Shown here piece by piece: positions 36,366-44,175 of a stretch of 64,000 nucleotides of DNA. Origin of the DNA: Streptomyces sp. NBC_00557 (GTDB taxonomy: Bacteria > Actinomycetota > Actinomycetes > Streptomycetales > Streptomycetaceae). Location: the NCBI RefSeq assembly GCF_036345995.1, contig NZ_CP107796.1:5766001-5830000 (forward strand), given 5' to 3'. Position 1 is the stretch's first letter. The number at the start of each line of letters is the position of its first letter. The translations under genes and the position numbers were made by a program. Under the pieces are notes generated by a model. That model worked only from the letters and a program-made list of their open reading frames with translations, did not search any database and was not told where the DNA came from.

Positions 36366-36902
36366 GTGGATGGCCGGGGTGTCGTCGACCCCTGGGAGCG
36401 CCAGAGCCATGAATCTCCCCAGGCGTTCGAGGCGTTCGCTCTGTACCGGGATCTCGGCCCAGCCCGGAGTGTCACGAAAGTGGCACAGGAGTTGGGCAAG
36501 TCCCGGACGCTCCTGGGGCGGTGGTCGAAGCAGTACACGTGGGTGATGCGGGCGGCCGCGTACGACCGCGAGCAGGACCGCGTGTTCCTCGCCGAGCAGC
36601 GCCAGGCGCGCCGTGACATCGCCCGTCGTCACGCCAAGCTGGCCCAGGCATTTCTCGGGAAGGCTGTGGCTCGGCTGCAGGGCCTGGACCCGAGGGAGCT
36701 GACGCCGGGCGAGCTGCTGCGCTACTTCCAGGTTGCGGCCGAGGTCGAGCGCAGGGCCGTAGGCGAGGAGTCGTCACTGGCGTCCGCGGCGGACGGTGCC
36801 GAAGGGGCGGACGTCATGCAGCTGGGCGATGAGGACCGTCGGAGCCGGATGGAGCAGCTGCGGCGTGAGCTGGAGCGGCGGCTGTCGGAGGGCGAGCGGT
36901 GA
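36366..36902 (+). CDS. Phage-type HTH protein, terminase small subunit-like
   Basis: 178 residues if read from GTG 36366 (AAGGAAGG six bases upstream). The N-terminal part (ESPQAFEAFALYRDLGPARS, VTKVAQELGKSRTLLGRWSKQY) is a helix-turn-helix of the kind at the start of phage terminase small subunits. It is followed by a long charged helix with RMEQLRRELERRLSE. The next gene overlaps by GTGA, as in phage packaging operons, but is cut by an IS element. It is therefore likely a prophage remnant. A direct role in packaging is not proven. Confidence 0.6.
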   Translation: MDGRGVVDPWERQSHESPQAFEAFALYRDLGPARSVTKVAQELGKSRTLLGRWSKQYTWVMRAAAYDREQDRVFLAEQRQARRDIARRHAKLAQAFLGKAVARLQGLDPRELTPGELLRYFQVAAEVERRAVGEESSLASAADGAEGADVMQLGDEDRRSRMEQLRRELERRLSEGER

Positions 36903-37135
36903 GCGGCGGGTGGTCGAAGCGTCGTGCGATTGAGAGTCTGCCGGACCCGCGCGGCATGAGTTTGGATCAGCTTCGTGGGGAGGTTGCTGCTCTCATCCGG
37001 GCTGATGAGGTGTCGGCGCGGCGGTGGGCGTGCGAGGTGCCGGACTGTGACGGGCTGCCGCACGAGGGATGGCTACATCACCACGCGCGTGCGGCGCAGC
37101 GTCAGCCGTCGTGGCTGTGGGGCCTTCCACCTTGA
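36899..37135 (+). pseudogene. Phage-type gene truncated by the IS3 element
   Basis: Starts at GTG 36899, overlapping the previous stop, and encodes about 73 residues (WSKRRAIESLPDPRGMSLDQ, then CEVPDCDGLPHEGWLHHHAR) before running into the left end of the IS3 element; the last few codons before the stop at 37135 are IS sequence. The CEVPDCDG...HHHAR stretch looks like the start of a terminase large subunit-type protein, but this is uncertain. No continuation is found on the far side of the IS. Confidence 0.6.
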
Positions 37136-37184
37136 TCGTGGACACCTCGACACTGGATCTTGAGTCCAGGGAGAGGAGTCCCAG

Positions 37185-37469
37185 GTGGGGACCTACAAGT
37201 ACCCGGTGGAGTTCCGGGCCGACGCGGTGGCGCTGGCCCGTTCGTCGGGCCGGCCTGTCTCACGCATCGCCGCCGAGCTCGGCGTGAACCACGAGACGCT
37301 GCGGCAGTGGATCAAGGCCGCGGAGAAGGCCGAGAGGCCCGAGGCGATCGCGGAGTCCGCGAAGGACGCGGAGATCGCGGCCTTGCGCAAGCAGGTCCGC
37401 GAGCTGGAGATGGAACGTGACATCCTGCGTCGGGCGGCCAAGTATTTTGCGGGCGAGACGAACTGGTGA
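37185..37469 (+). CDS. IS3 transposase OrfA
   Basis: 94 residues from GTG 37185. Helix-turn-helix (YPVEFRADAVALARSSGRPV, SRIAAELGVNHETLRQWIKA) followed by a leucine-zipper coiled coil (AALRKQVRELEMERDILRRAAKYFA), the standard IS3 OrfA layout. The end overlaps OrfB by four bases. In this family programmed frameshifting can fuse OrfA to OrfB. Confidence 0.9.
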   Translation: MGTYKYPVEFRADAVALARSSGRPVSRIAAELGVNHETLRQWIKAAEKAERPEAIAESAKDAEIAALRKQVRELEMERDILRRAAKYFAGETNW

Positions 37470-38356
37470 GCCGCTTCGAGTTCGTTGCCGACCATCGCGA
37501 CGCCTTTGGCGTGAAGCGGCTGTGCACCGTGCTGAATCTGTCCCGGTCCGGGTTCTACCGGTGGCTGAAGACCGCCCCGGCGCGCGCAGCGAAGAAGGCC
37601 GACGACGCCGCGCTCACCCGGCGGATACGCAAGGTGCACACAGAGTCCGGGAAGACGTACGGGGCCAAGCGGATCACCGCCGAACTCCGCGCGGGCGGTG
37701 TGATGGTGAACCGCAAGCGCATCGAGCGACTCATGCGCCAACACGGCATCCAGGGGCGGAGGTTGAAGCGGCGGCACCGCACCACGATCCCGGACCCCGC
37801 CGCCCAGGCGGTGCCCGATCTGCTGCGGCGGAACTTCACCGCGTCCGCCCCCGACCGGGCCTGGGTCGGTGACATCACCTATCTGCCCGTCGCCGGCGGG
37901 AAATTCCTTTATCTGGCCACTGTCATCGACGTGTTCTCTCGTCGCCTGCTGGGCTGGTCGATGGCCGAGCACATGCGGGCCGAGCTCGTCATCGACGCGC
38001 TCAACGCGGCCGTCCGCACTCGCGGTGGACAGGGGGACGGCATCATTTTCCACAGCGATCACGGGGCTCAGTACGGGTCGAAGGCGTTCGCCGACGCCTG
38101 CCACCAGGCCGGGATTCTCCGATCCATGGGAGCGGTCGGCACCTCCGCGGACAACGCCGCCGCGGAGTCGTTCTTCGCCTCGCTCAAGCGGGAGATCCTT
38201 CCCGACCGGCGCGGCTGGCCGAGCGAACGAGCCGCCCGGCTCGCGGTCTTCCGCTGGCTCGGCTTCTACAACCACCGGCGCAGGCACTCCACAATCGGCT
38301 ACCTCGCGCCGGTCGCCTTCGAACAGAGATCAACTACGCTGGCCATCGCTGCATGA
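37466..38356 (+). CDS. IS3 transposase OrfB (DDE integrase)
   Basis: 296 residues. HTH_21 domain (YGAKRITAELRAGGVMVNRK, RIERLMRQHGIQG), then an rve integrase core with catalytic Asp in WVGDITYLP, Asp in HSDHGAQY and Glu in ADNAAAESFFASLKRE; it ends with FYNHRRRHSTIGYLAP. All catalytic residues are present and the frame is intact, so the element may be active. It may be made as an OrfAB fusion by frameshifting near the overlap. Confidence 0.92.
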   Translation: MSRFEFVADHRDAFGVKRLCTVLNLSRSGFYRWLKTAPARAAKKADDAALTRRIRKVHTESGKTYGAKRITAELRAGGVMVNRKRIERLMRQHGIQGRRLKRRHRTTIPDPAAQAVPDLLRRNFTASAPDRAWVGDITYLPVAGGKFLYLATVIDVFSRRLLGWSMAEHMRAELVIDALNAAVRTRGGQGDGIIFHSDHGAQYGSKAFADACHQAGILRSMGAVGTSADNAAAESFFASLKREILPDRRGWPSERAARLAVFRWLGFYNHRRRHSTIGYLAPVAFEQRSTTLAIAA

Positions 38357-38388
38357 CAACCGGTGTCCGCGATCAAGGTGGAAGCCCC

Positions 38389-39162
38389 GACATTCGCAGC
38401 CGACTGATCAGCAGCGAGTCTCGCGCAGACCCGCAGCAGCAAGTCCCATGAAGCATCTGCCTGTTGCGCGTCAACCAACACCGATCGCAGCAACCCACGA
38501 GCTTCCCGTTCGTCCGACCCATCCGGCTCGACGTCCAGTACCACTACGTAGCAACAGGAGAGGAAGGCCCGAAGTTCCGCAGCAGAAGGACCAGCGCCTG
38601 TGACTCCCTCCCACGCACGCTCCACATGGGTCGCAAATACCTCGTAAGCGGAGGTCTGATCCGCGTTCAAGACCAGATCACTTACAGCCTTGGAAGGATC
38701 GGCAGCACGCAAGCGGTCTAGGACCCTCGGCAGGTCACTCCGGACTTTCCTGGACGCGGCGGGGGACGTGGCCAGGACCAGATGGTCTTCAGCGTGCCCA
38801 GGCTGATGGTGCTGTCGGACGAACTGCTCGACCGTCTTCGCGAGCTCGCTCGACCCGCCCTGAGAGAGATCGATCGAGCGTTTGGCCTGCACTGCCAAGA
38901 CGATCCCGTCCGTCGTGCTGACGAAACAGTCGTCAACGGGCTGACCCGTCTCGCACGCAACGCGTCGTACCTCACCCTTCCACACGCGCCGAACGGGAGC
39001 CGCGGCCGTACCTGCCAGAGCATGGGTGCAGAACCATGCTGTCACTCGATGCTGGTAATCAAAGCCGCCAGCTCCAGCACTGCCGCCAGCGTCCGACCTC
39101 GAGAAATTCGTTCCGCTCACGTACTGCCCCCGGCCCTCATCGCGCTCTCGCAATTGGACCAC
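38389..39162 (-). pseudogene. Cap4-like dsDNA nuclease gene, truncated by IS3
   Basis: An open frame from GTG 39162 (GTG 39120 possible) runs into the IS3 right end, where about 30 IS-derived residues lead to a stop at 38299. The preserved part has a Cap4-type nuclease core: GGFDYQHRVTAWF, VDDCFVSTTDGIVLAVQAKRS (Asp then QxK), and a helical follow-on. Cap4 domains are DNA-cutting effectors in CBASS and other anti-phage proteins, usually joined to a sensor domain, which is missing here. The other flank of the IS does not encode the remainder, so the gene is broken. Confidence 0.7.
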
Positions 39163-39544
39163 GCTGCGATGTCCATGGGTGGGGCGTTTGATTCACAAGG
39201 AGTCGCGAGCCTGTCCGAACGCTCTGGGCTGTGAGAGGACGTCATGGCCTACGGCACCGGCCACAGAGGAACCGCCCCGAGTGCTGGGGAGGAGCCTCTG
39301 CGCTTTGGAATGCTGTTCCGCTGCTCTCTTGTTCGGGGCACCACCCACGCGCAGCGGTGACCAGCGGCCTCGTGCGCGGTGAAGCGCCTCAGCATGCCTC
39401 AAGGCGCTCAGGTACCCGCCAGGGGCCCCGGACGGCGCCCAGGGACCCGCAAGAGGCCAGAACGACCGGCTAAGATCAGGAAAGGGCAGGGGGGCACCGC
39501 ATGAACATGTGGCTATGACCTGCGAAAACAGGAAGTGCGGGTTG
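39163..39544. other. Intergenic region with no convincing gene
   Basis: About 380 bases between the start of the broken nuclease gene and the IS256 left end. Open frames are short and lack ribosome binding sites. It likely contains the promoter of the nuclease gene and debris from element insertion. Confidence 0.4.
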
Positions 39545-40961
39545 CGTCCATGGAGATGGTGTACGGGTTCGACCTGATCCGGGGGTTTGCTCCGGCGTCG
39601 GGATGATGCCCGCATAGATGAACGGCCACCGGCTGATCTTCGAGGTGTCGAAGCCCGAAGGAGATCAGCACGATGACCGCACCCGACAGTCTGCCCCTGC
39701 ACGCTCTCGCGGAAGACAACCTCGCCGCGGCGAGTCCCGATCTGCTGCGCGCGATGGTCAAAACGTTCGCCGACGCGCTCATGTCCGCGGAGGCCGACGC
39801 CCTCTGCAACGCCGAATACGGGCAGGTCAGCGCCGAGAGAGTCAACCACCGCAACGGATATCGCCGGCGCGAGTGGGACACCCGCGCCGGCACCGTCGAA
39901 CTCGCCATCCCCAAGCTCAGGTCCGGCAGTTACTTCCCGCACTGGCTACTGGAACGACGACGCCGGGCCGAGCAGGCCCTCATCTCGGTGGTCGCCACCG
40001 CCTACCTGCTCGGTGTCTCAACCCGCCGCGTCGAGAAACTTGCCGAGTCCCTCGGCGTCACGCAGCTGTCGAAGTCCCAGGTGTCCGCGATGGCCAAGCA
40101 CCTGGACGAGCAGGTCGCCGCCTTCCGCAACCGGCCACTGGAGGCCGGACCCTACTCATTCGTCTGGGTCGACGCGCTGACCCAGAAGGTCCGCGAGGGC
40201 GGCCGCGTCATCAACGTCCACGCCCTGATCGCGGTCGGCGTCAACGCCGACGGGCACCGCGAGATCCTCGGCCTGGACGTCGCCACCGCCGAGGACGGCG
40301 CCGGCTGGCTGGCCTTCCTGCGCTCGCTGATCGCCCGCGGCCTGACAGGCGTCCAGCTCGTCATCTCCGACGCTCACGCCGGCCTGGTGGACGCCATCGG
40401 CGCCGTGTTGCCCGGCGCCTCGTGGCAGAGATGCCGCACCCATTACGCCCGCAACCTGCTCTGTCAGGTCCCCAAGTCCGCCCAGCCCTGGGTCGCCACG
40501 CTGCTACGGACCGTCTTCGAACAACCCGACTCCGATGCGGTGAAGGCCCAGCTGCGGCACGTCCTCGACGCCCTGGAGGCCAAGTTCCCCAAGGCCGCCG
40601 AACACCTCGACGCCGCCCAGCACGAGCTGCTGGCCTTCACCGCCTTCCCCCGCGAGATCTGGCGGCAGATCTGGTCGAACAACCCGCAAGAGCGGCTGAA
40701 CAAGGAGATTCGCCGCCGCACCGACGTGGTCGGGATCTTCCCCGACCGCTCCGCCGTGATCCGCCTGGTCGGTGCGGTGCTGGCCGAGCAGAACGACGAG
40801 TGGACCGAGACCCGCCGCTACATGGGACTCGACCTGCTGGCCAAGGCGCGCCTCCACCCGATCGGGTCAGAAACCGACGAGACCGTCCTGCCCACCGAAC
40901 TCACCGCATAGCCTCAAAACGAGATCACCGAGTGGCCGTCGATACACCACTCCAGCGGACG
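39545..40961 (+). mobile_element. IS256-family insertion sequence
   Basis: A transposase gene is flanked by imperfect terminal repeats: the left end begins CGTCCATGGAGATGGTGTA near 39545; the right end, read inward, is CGTCCGCTGGAGTGGTGTA from 40961. The right boundary is defined by a mirror-image copy of the same end at 40977. A target duplication is not evident because the element abuts that second end. Confidence 0.75.
39673..40911 (+). CDS. IS256-family transposase
   Basis: 412 residues from ATG 39673, with GAAGGAG upstream. The sequence is a typical mutator-type DDE transposase: HRNGYRRREWDTRAGTVELA, LRSGSYFPHWLLERRRRAEQ, FVWVDALTQKVREGGRV with the first Asp, VQLVISDAHAGLVDAI with the second Asp, WQRCRTHYARNLLCQVP, and a C-terminal SNNPQERLNKEIRRRTDVVGIFPD containing the catalytic Glu. 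The frame is complete, so it is probably functional. Confidence 0.93.
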   Translation: MTAPDSLPLHALAEDNLAAASPDLLRAMVKTFADALMSAEADALCNAEYGQVSAERVNHRNGYRRREWDTRAGTVELAIPKLRSGSYFPHWLLERRRRAEQALISVVATAYLLGVSTRRVEKLAESLGVTQLSKSQVSAMAKHLDEQVAAFRNRPLEAGPYSFVWVDALTQKVREGGRVINVHALIAVGVNADGHREILGLDVATAEDGAGWLAFLRSLIARGLTGVQLVISDAHAGLVDAIGAVLPGASWQRCRTHYARNLLCQVPKSAQPWVATLLRTVFEQPDSDAVKAQLRHVLDALEAKFPKAAEHLDAAQHELLAFTAFPREIWRQIWSNNPQERLNKEIRRRTDVVGIFPDRSAVIRLVGAVLAEQNDEWTETRRYMGLDLLAKARLHPIGSETDETVLPTELTA

Positions 40962-41007
40962 TGACCGATCCCGGCGCGTCCGCTGGAGTGGTGTATCGAA
41001 GGCCACT
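40931..41007. repeat. 31-base inverted repeat from two facing IS256 ends
   Basis: Bases 40931-40961 and 40977-41007 are inverted copies with a single mismatch (40938/41000), separated by 15 bases (TGACCGATCCCGGCG). They are the right ends of the intact IS256 and of a degraded copy in the opposite orientation. The structure could form a strong cruciform or hairpin. Confidence 0.8.
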
Positions 41008-41160
41008 GGGCGGTCTCGTATGTGGCTATGCAGTGGGTTCGGTGGGCAGGGCGGCCTGTCTCGCCGATTTCTGTCCCGATCGGGTAGGGGCGGGCCTTGG
41101 CCGGCAAGGCCGAGTCCCATGCAGCGGGGCCTCCATCCACTCTTCGTTCAGGTCGGTCGG
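40977..41160 (-). pseudogene. Relic of a second IS256-type element
   Basis: Read on the minus strand, this stretch encodes the end of an IS256 transposase: LNEEWMEA, an MGLGLA segment and AKARPYPIGTEIGET, matching DEWTETRRYMGLDLLAKARLHPIG in the intact copy but in more than one frame, then the right terminal repeat. Only about the last 45 codons remain and they are frameshifted. The relic ends just upstream of the SWIM-protein start. Confidence 0.7.
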
Positions 41161-41189
41161 CAGCGCGCCTTCCGCGGTTGAATACCGGT

Positions 41190-42872
41190 GTGGCACGGAA
41201 AGTGGTGGGGTTCGGCGAGGACGATCTGAGGGCGCTGGCCGGGGCCCGGTCCTTCGAGCGGGGGCTGGGGTATCTGGACGCGGTGAGCGGACTGGAGGTG
41301 GGGGAGGGCTCGGTCACCGCCGTGGTGCACGGTACGGATGTCTACGAGGTGGAGCTCACTCTCGGTGGCGGCCAGGGCATTTCGGGGTGGTGCGGCTGCC
41401 CGTACGGGCAGGAGGGCAACTTCTGCAAGCACTGTGTGGCGGTCGGGCTGACCGTGCTGCGGCGGGCGAAGACGATCCCGCATCAGCGGGCCGCGGCACG
41501 GGCGCGGTCTTCCGCGTTGGAGGCGTGGCTTTCGGCGCTGTCACGTGACGAACTCCTGGCGCTGGTGCGGGAGCAGATCGCCGAGGACCGGGAACTGCGT
41601 CGGCGTCTGGAGCTGCGGGCAGCCGCTGCTCGTTCCGACCTCGGTACGGTCCGGGATCGAATCATCGCCCTGATCGATCCGCGGCCGTTCGCCCGGTACG
41701 GCTACATCGAGTACGCGGATGCCTCCGGGTATGCGCGGCAGGTCGCCGAGGCGGCGAGCGCCCTGCGCGCCTTGACCGCCGACGGGCGGGCGGCACAGGC
41801 GGTCGGTCTGGCCGAGGAGGCGATCCGGGTGCTGGGGGAGGCATACGGGGAGATCGACGACTCCGAGGGTGTGGTCGGGGAGGCCGCCGCCGCGGTGGCC
41901 GAAGCCCATGTGGAGGCCTGCGGGGTCGCCCGCCCAGATCCGGACCAGCTGGCCGAGTGGCTGGTCGGCACGGTGCTCGACGACAGCAACGACGTGACAG
42001 ACCTGGATCCGCTCGACTATGCCGACGTGCTGGGGCCGCGCGGACTGGCCCGCACGCGGCAGCTGGCGGCTGAGGCGCTCAGGCGCAGGCCGTCCGGCTG
42101 GGCGGAGCGGTACCTGATGGAGCGTCTGATCAAGGCAGCGGGTGACGTCGACGCGCTGGTCGCCCTGCATGCGCAGGACCTCGACCCGTCCGGTGCCACT
42201 CATCTGCGTATCGCCGAGGAGCTGGAATCGGCGGGACGTGCGGACGAGGCGCTCGGCTGGGCGGAGCGCGGACTGCAGGAGTGTGCCGCCGAGACGTACA
42301 TCGACGGCCGTCTGGTCGACTACGTGTGCGTGCGGTACGCGCAGACGGGGCGGGCGGCCGACGCGGTCGCGGTGCGCCGGGACCGGTTCCGTGTCGAGCG
42401 GTCCCTGGCCGCCTACCGGCAGTTGCGCTCCGCCGCCGGGGCTGTGGACTGCTGGGAGGCCGAGCGCGCGGCGGCGCTGGCCGCCTTGGAGGAGGACGCC
42501 CGTCGGGAGCGCGGCGGCCGGTACGGCGGGCCCGTGCTGATCGACGCGCTGCTCGACGACGGCGACCTGGACGCCGCCTGGCGGGAGGCCCCCGGCCGCG
42601 CCGACGACCGGCAGTGGGAGCAGCTCGCCGACCTGTCGCGCGAGACGCGCCCGGCCGAGGCGCTCGGCGTGTACCTGCGGCTGGTCGAGCGGGCGAAGGA
42701 GCCGACGGGGGACCACGCCTACGAGCACCTGGCGCGGCTGCTGCAGGGCGTCCGTGACTGCCATCGTGCGCTGGGCACCGAGGAGGTGTTCGGCGGGTAT
42801 CTCGCCGGCCTGCGGACAGAACTGAAACGCAGGCGCAAGCTGATGAGCATTCTCGACCGGCATGGGCTGTGA
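41190..42872 (+). CDS. SWIM zinc-finger protein
   Basis: 560 residues from GTG 41190; longer in-frame starts would take their first residues from the IS256 relic. The N-terminus (GFGEDDLRALAGARSFERGL) leads to a SWIM zinc finger with Cys68, Cys70, Cys79 and His81 (CGCPYGQEGNFCKH). The rest is Ala/Leu/Glu-rich, helical and repeat-like (EALGWAERGLQECAAETYID, EALGVYLRLVERAKE), resembling TPR repeats. SWIM fingers bind DNA or proteins; bacterial examples often neighbour SNF2 helicases, but none is seen here. Function is unknown. The relic upstream may have displaced the native promoter. Confidence 0.8.
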   Translation: MARKVVGFGEDDLRALAGARSFERGLGYLDAVSGLEVGEGSVTAVVHGTDVYEVELTLGGGQGISGWCGCPYGQEGNFCKHCVAVGLTVLRRAKTIPHQRAAARARSSALEAWLSALSRDELLALVREQIAEDRELRRRLELRAAAARSDLGTVRDRIIALIDPRPFARYGYIEYADASGYARQVAEAASALRALTADGRAAQAVGLAEEAIRVLGEAYGEIDDSEGVVGEAAAAVAEAHVEACGVARPDPDQLAEWLVGTVLDDSNDVTDLDPLDYADVLGPRGLARTRQLAAEALRRRPSGWAERYLMERLIKAAGDVDALVALHAQDLDPSGATHLRIAEELESAGRADEALGWAERGLQECAAETYIDGRLVDYVCVRYAQTGRAADAVAVRRDRFRVERSLAAYRQLRSAAGAVDCWEAERAAALAALEEDARRERGGRYGGPVLIDALLDDGDLDAAWREAPGRADDRQWEQLADLSRETRPAEALGVYLRLVERAKEPTGDHAYEHLARLLQGVRDCHRALGTEEVFGGYLAGLRTELKRRRKLMSILDRHGL

Positions 42873-42919
42873 AGGCGGGCGGGCCCGGTGCCCGCTCACT
42901 GCGTGCTGGACGGCGTCTG

Positions 42920-43333
42920 TCAGGCCTTGAGATCGATCGTCCTTACCGGCTGTCCGGTCGTACGGGCGATCGTTTCGAAGTCGCGGTCGTAGTGGAGCAG
43001 TGTCAGCCCCGCCTCTTCCGCGGCAGCGGCGATCAGCAGGTCGACGGGGCCGGCACTGCGGTGCTCTCCCTCGGCGGTGAGCAGTTCCTGGACGACGCGT
43101 GCGCGCCGGTAGATGCCGTCGGGCATGGGGCACCAGGTGTAGTGGGCGTCCAGCGCGCGCTTCACGCGTTCCCGGTCCGCTGCCGAGCGGGCTGAGTAGA
43201 GGACTTCCAGTTCGGTGAGGTCGCACAGGGCGACGAGTCCCGCGCCGATCCTGTCGTCCCACTCGGCCGTGGTCCGGCCGAGCAGGACGCGGGCGAGGGC
43301 GGAGGTGTCGATCAGGTAGTCGGCGACGGTCAC
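42920..43333 (-). CDS. vapC: VapC-type PIN-domain toxin
   Basis: 137 residues from GTG 43333. A PIN ribonuclease: ADYLIDTSALARVL gives the first Asp, DLTELEVLYSARSA the Glu region, GPVDLLIAAAAEEAGLTLLH the next Asp, followed by YDRDFETIA. VapC toxins cut tRNA or rRNA when released from VapB. The start overlaps the VapB stop by GTGA, so the toxin is translated after the antitoxin. All expected acidic residues appear present. Confidence 0.9.
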   Translation of the reverse strand: MTVADYLIDTSALARVLLGRTTAEWDDRIGAGLVALCDLTELEVLYSARSAADRERVKRALDAHYTWCPMPDGIYRRARVVQELLTAEGEHRSAGPVDLLIAAAAEEAGLTLLHYDRDFETIARTTGQPVRTIDLKA

Positions 43334-43587
43334 GCATCCGCTCCTGCGTCGCGGACCCCGTCCTGCCCGCCGGTCGGCCGGTATGCGCTCTTGTCGAGGA
43401 GGACGTCCACGTCCAGGGCGCCGTCGGCGACCAGCTCGCGGGCTTCTGCCAGCGCGCGCAGTCGCCGGTAGCGAGCCGTCACCTCCCGCAGGGCGGTGTT
43501 GATGGTGTCGCGCTTGGTCGTGGTGCCCAGTTCCTTGGCCGCGGCCTCCAGCGCCTCGTCGTCGAGATCGATCACGGTGCGGCTCAT
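43330..43587 (-). CDS. vapB: VapB-type antitoxin
   Basis: 85 residues from ATG 43587. It begins with a ribbon-helix-helix domain (MSRTVIDLDDEALEAAAKEL, TTKRDTINTALREVTARYRR) and ends with a disordered, charged tail that would block VapC. This is the VapB/DUF2191 type common in actinobacteria. An AT-rich palindromic operator lies just upstream, consistent with autoregulation by the VapBC complex. Confidence 0.88.
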   Translation of the reverse strand: MSRTVIDLDDEALEAAAKELGTTTKRDTINTALREVTARYRRLRALAEARELVADGALDVDVLLDKSAYRPTGGQDGVRDAGADA

Positions 43588-43600
43588 GGCGCCCCCTGTG

Positions 43601-43616
43601 TATACGTAGGCGTATA
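43601..43616 (-). promoter_or_regulatory. VapBC operator/promoter
   Basis: TATAC-GTAGGC-GTATA is an inverted repeat 14 bases upstream of the vapB start, in an unusually AT-rich patch (43599-43630) that also holds ATATACAT. It suits ribbon-helix-helix binding and overlaps a probable promoter. Confidence 0.55.
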
Positions 43617-44173
43617 TCAATATACATGATCCTTGATGTCTGAGCGATGGTTGAGGACGGCGGCCGCGATTGCCGTCCCGCCGAGGGCTCGTATGCGGCC
43701 CAAAGGATTCCCCCTCGTGAAGCTCGAGCGGCACGGGGAGGCGCATGCTGAAGCTGTTGTGCTGTCTTTCTCCCCCGTGCATGGTCATGCGGATCCGGTA
43801 CGGCCTGGTCTGGACCTTTGAGATCGCATGGGAGCCCTGTAGACGCACAGTCACCACCAGCAGCAAGGCCCGCCGCGAGGTAAACCGAAAAACCGGAACG
43901 CCGAGATGCGTACGTCCCGTCGGTCACGAGCGTCGTGTCCAGAGGGGAGCGGCCGAGCGCGGGGATGACGCCGCAGGAGTGGATCTGCCGGGGGGCGGGT
44001 GCGTAAACGCGGTGCTGGGAGTGCCCGGGCCGGGTGACGGGGGCGGGTGGAACGGCGTTCGGATCACGGCGTGCGTCCGGTGAGCGTGCGCCGCTGCTGC
44101 TCAGGGGCGGCTCGGGGGGTGCGGGAGCTGGACATGTCGGTAGATTGAGGAGGGAGCGACTGGCGGGAAACGC
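43617..44173. other. Intergenic region with no convincing gene
   Basis: About 560 bases between the VapBC promoter and the PAS-SpoIIE gene. Short open frames on both strands have no ribosome binding sites and no recognisable domains. It may be decayed accessory DNA at the edge of the island. Confidence 0.4.
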
Positions 44174-44175
44174 GT

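Larger units (their letters stand above)
37124..38384 (+). mobile_element. IS3-family insertion sequence
   Basis: Terminal inverted repeats at 37124-37146 and 38362-38384 match at 22 of 23 positions (CTTCCACCTTGATCG core). GGGGC-type bases continue outward on both sides with one indel, so the exact ends may lie a few bases further out. Two overlapping genes (OrfA, OrfB) fill the interior. No target-site duplication is visible, and the genes on the two sides do not join, implying a deletion or recombination after insertion. Confidence 0.85.

Noticed and set aside
40931..41007. Inverted repeat as a transcription terminator or CRISPR-like unit
   Set aside because: It is fully explained as two facing IS256 terminal repeats and occurs once, without spacers.
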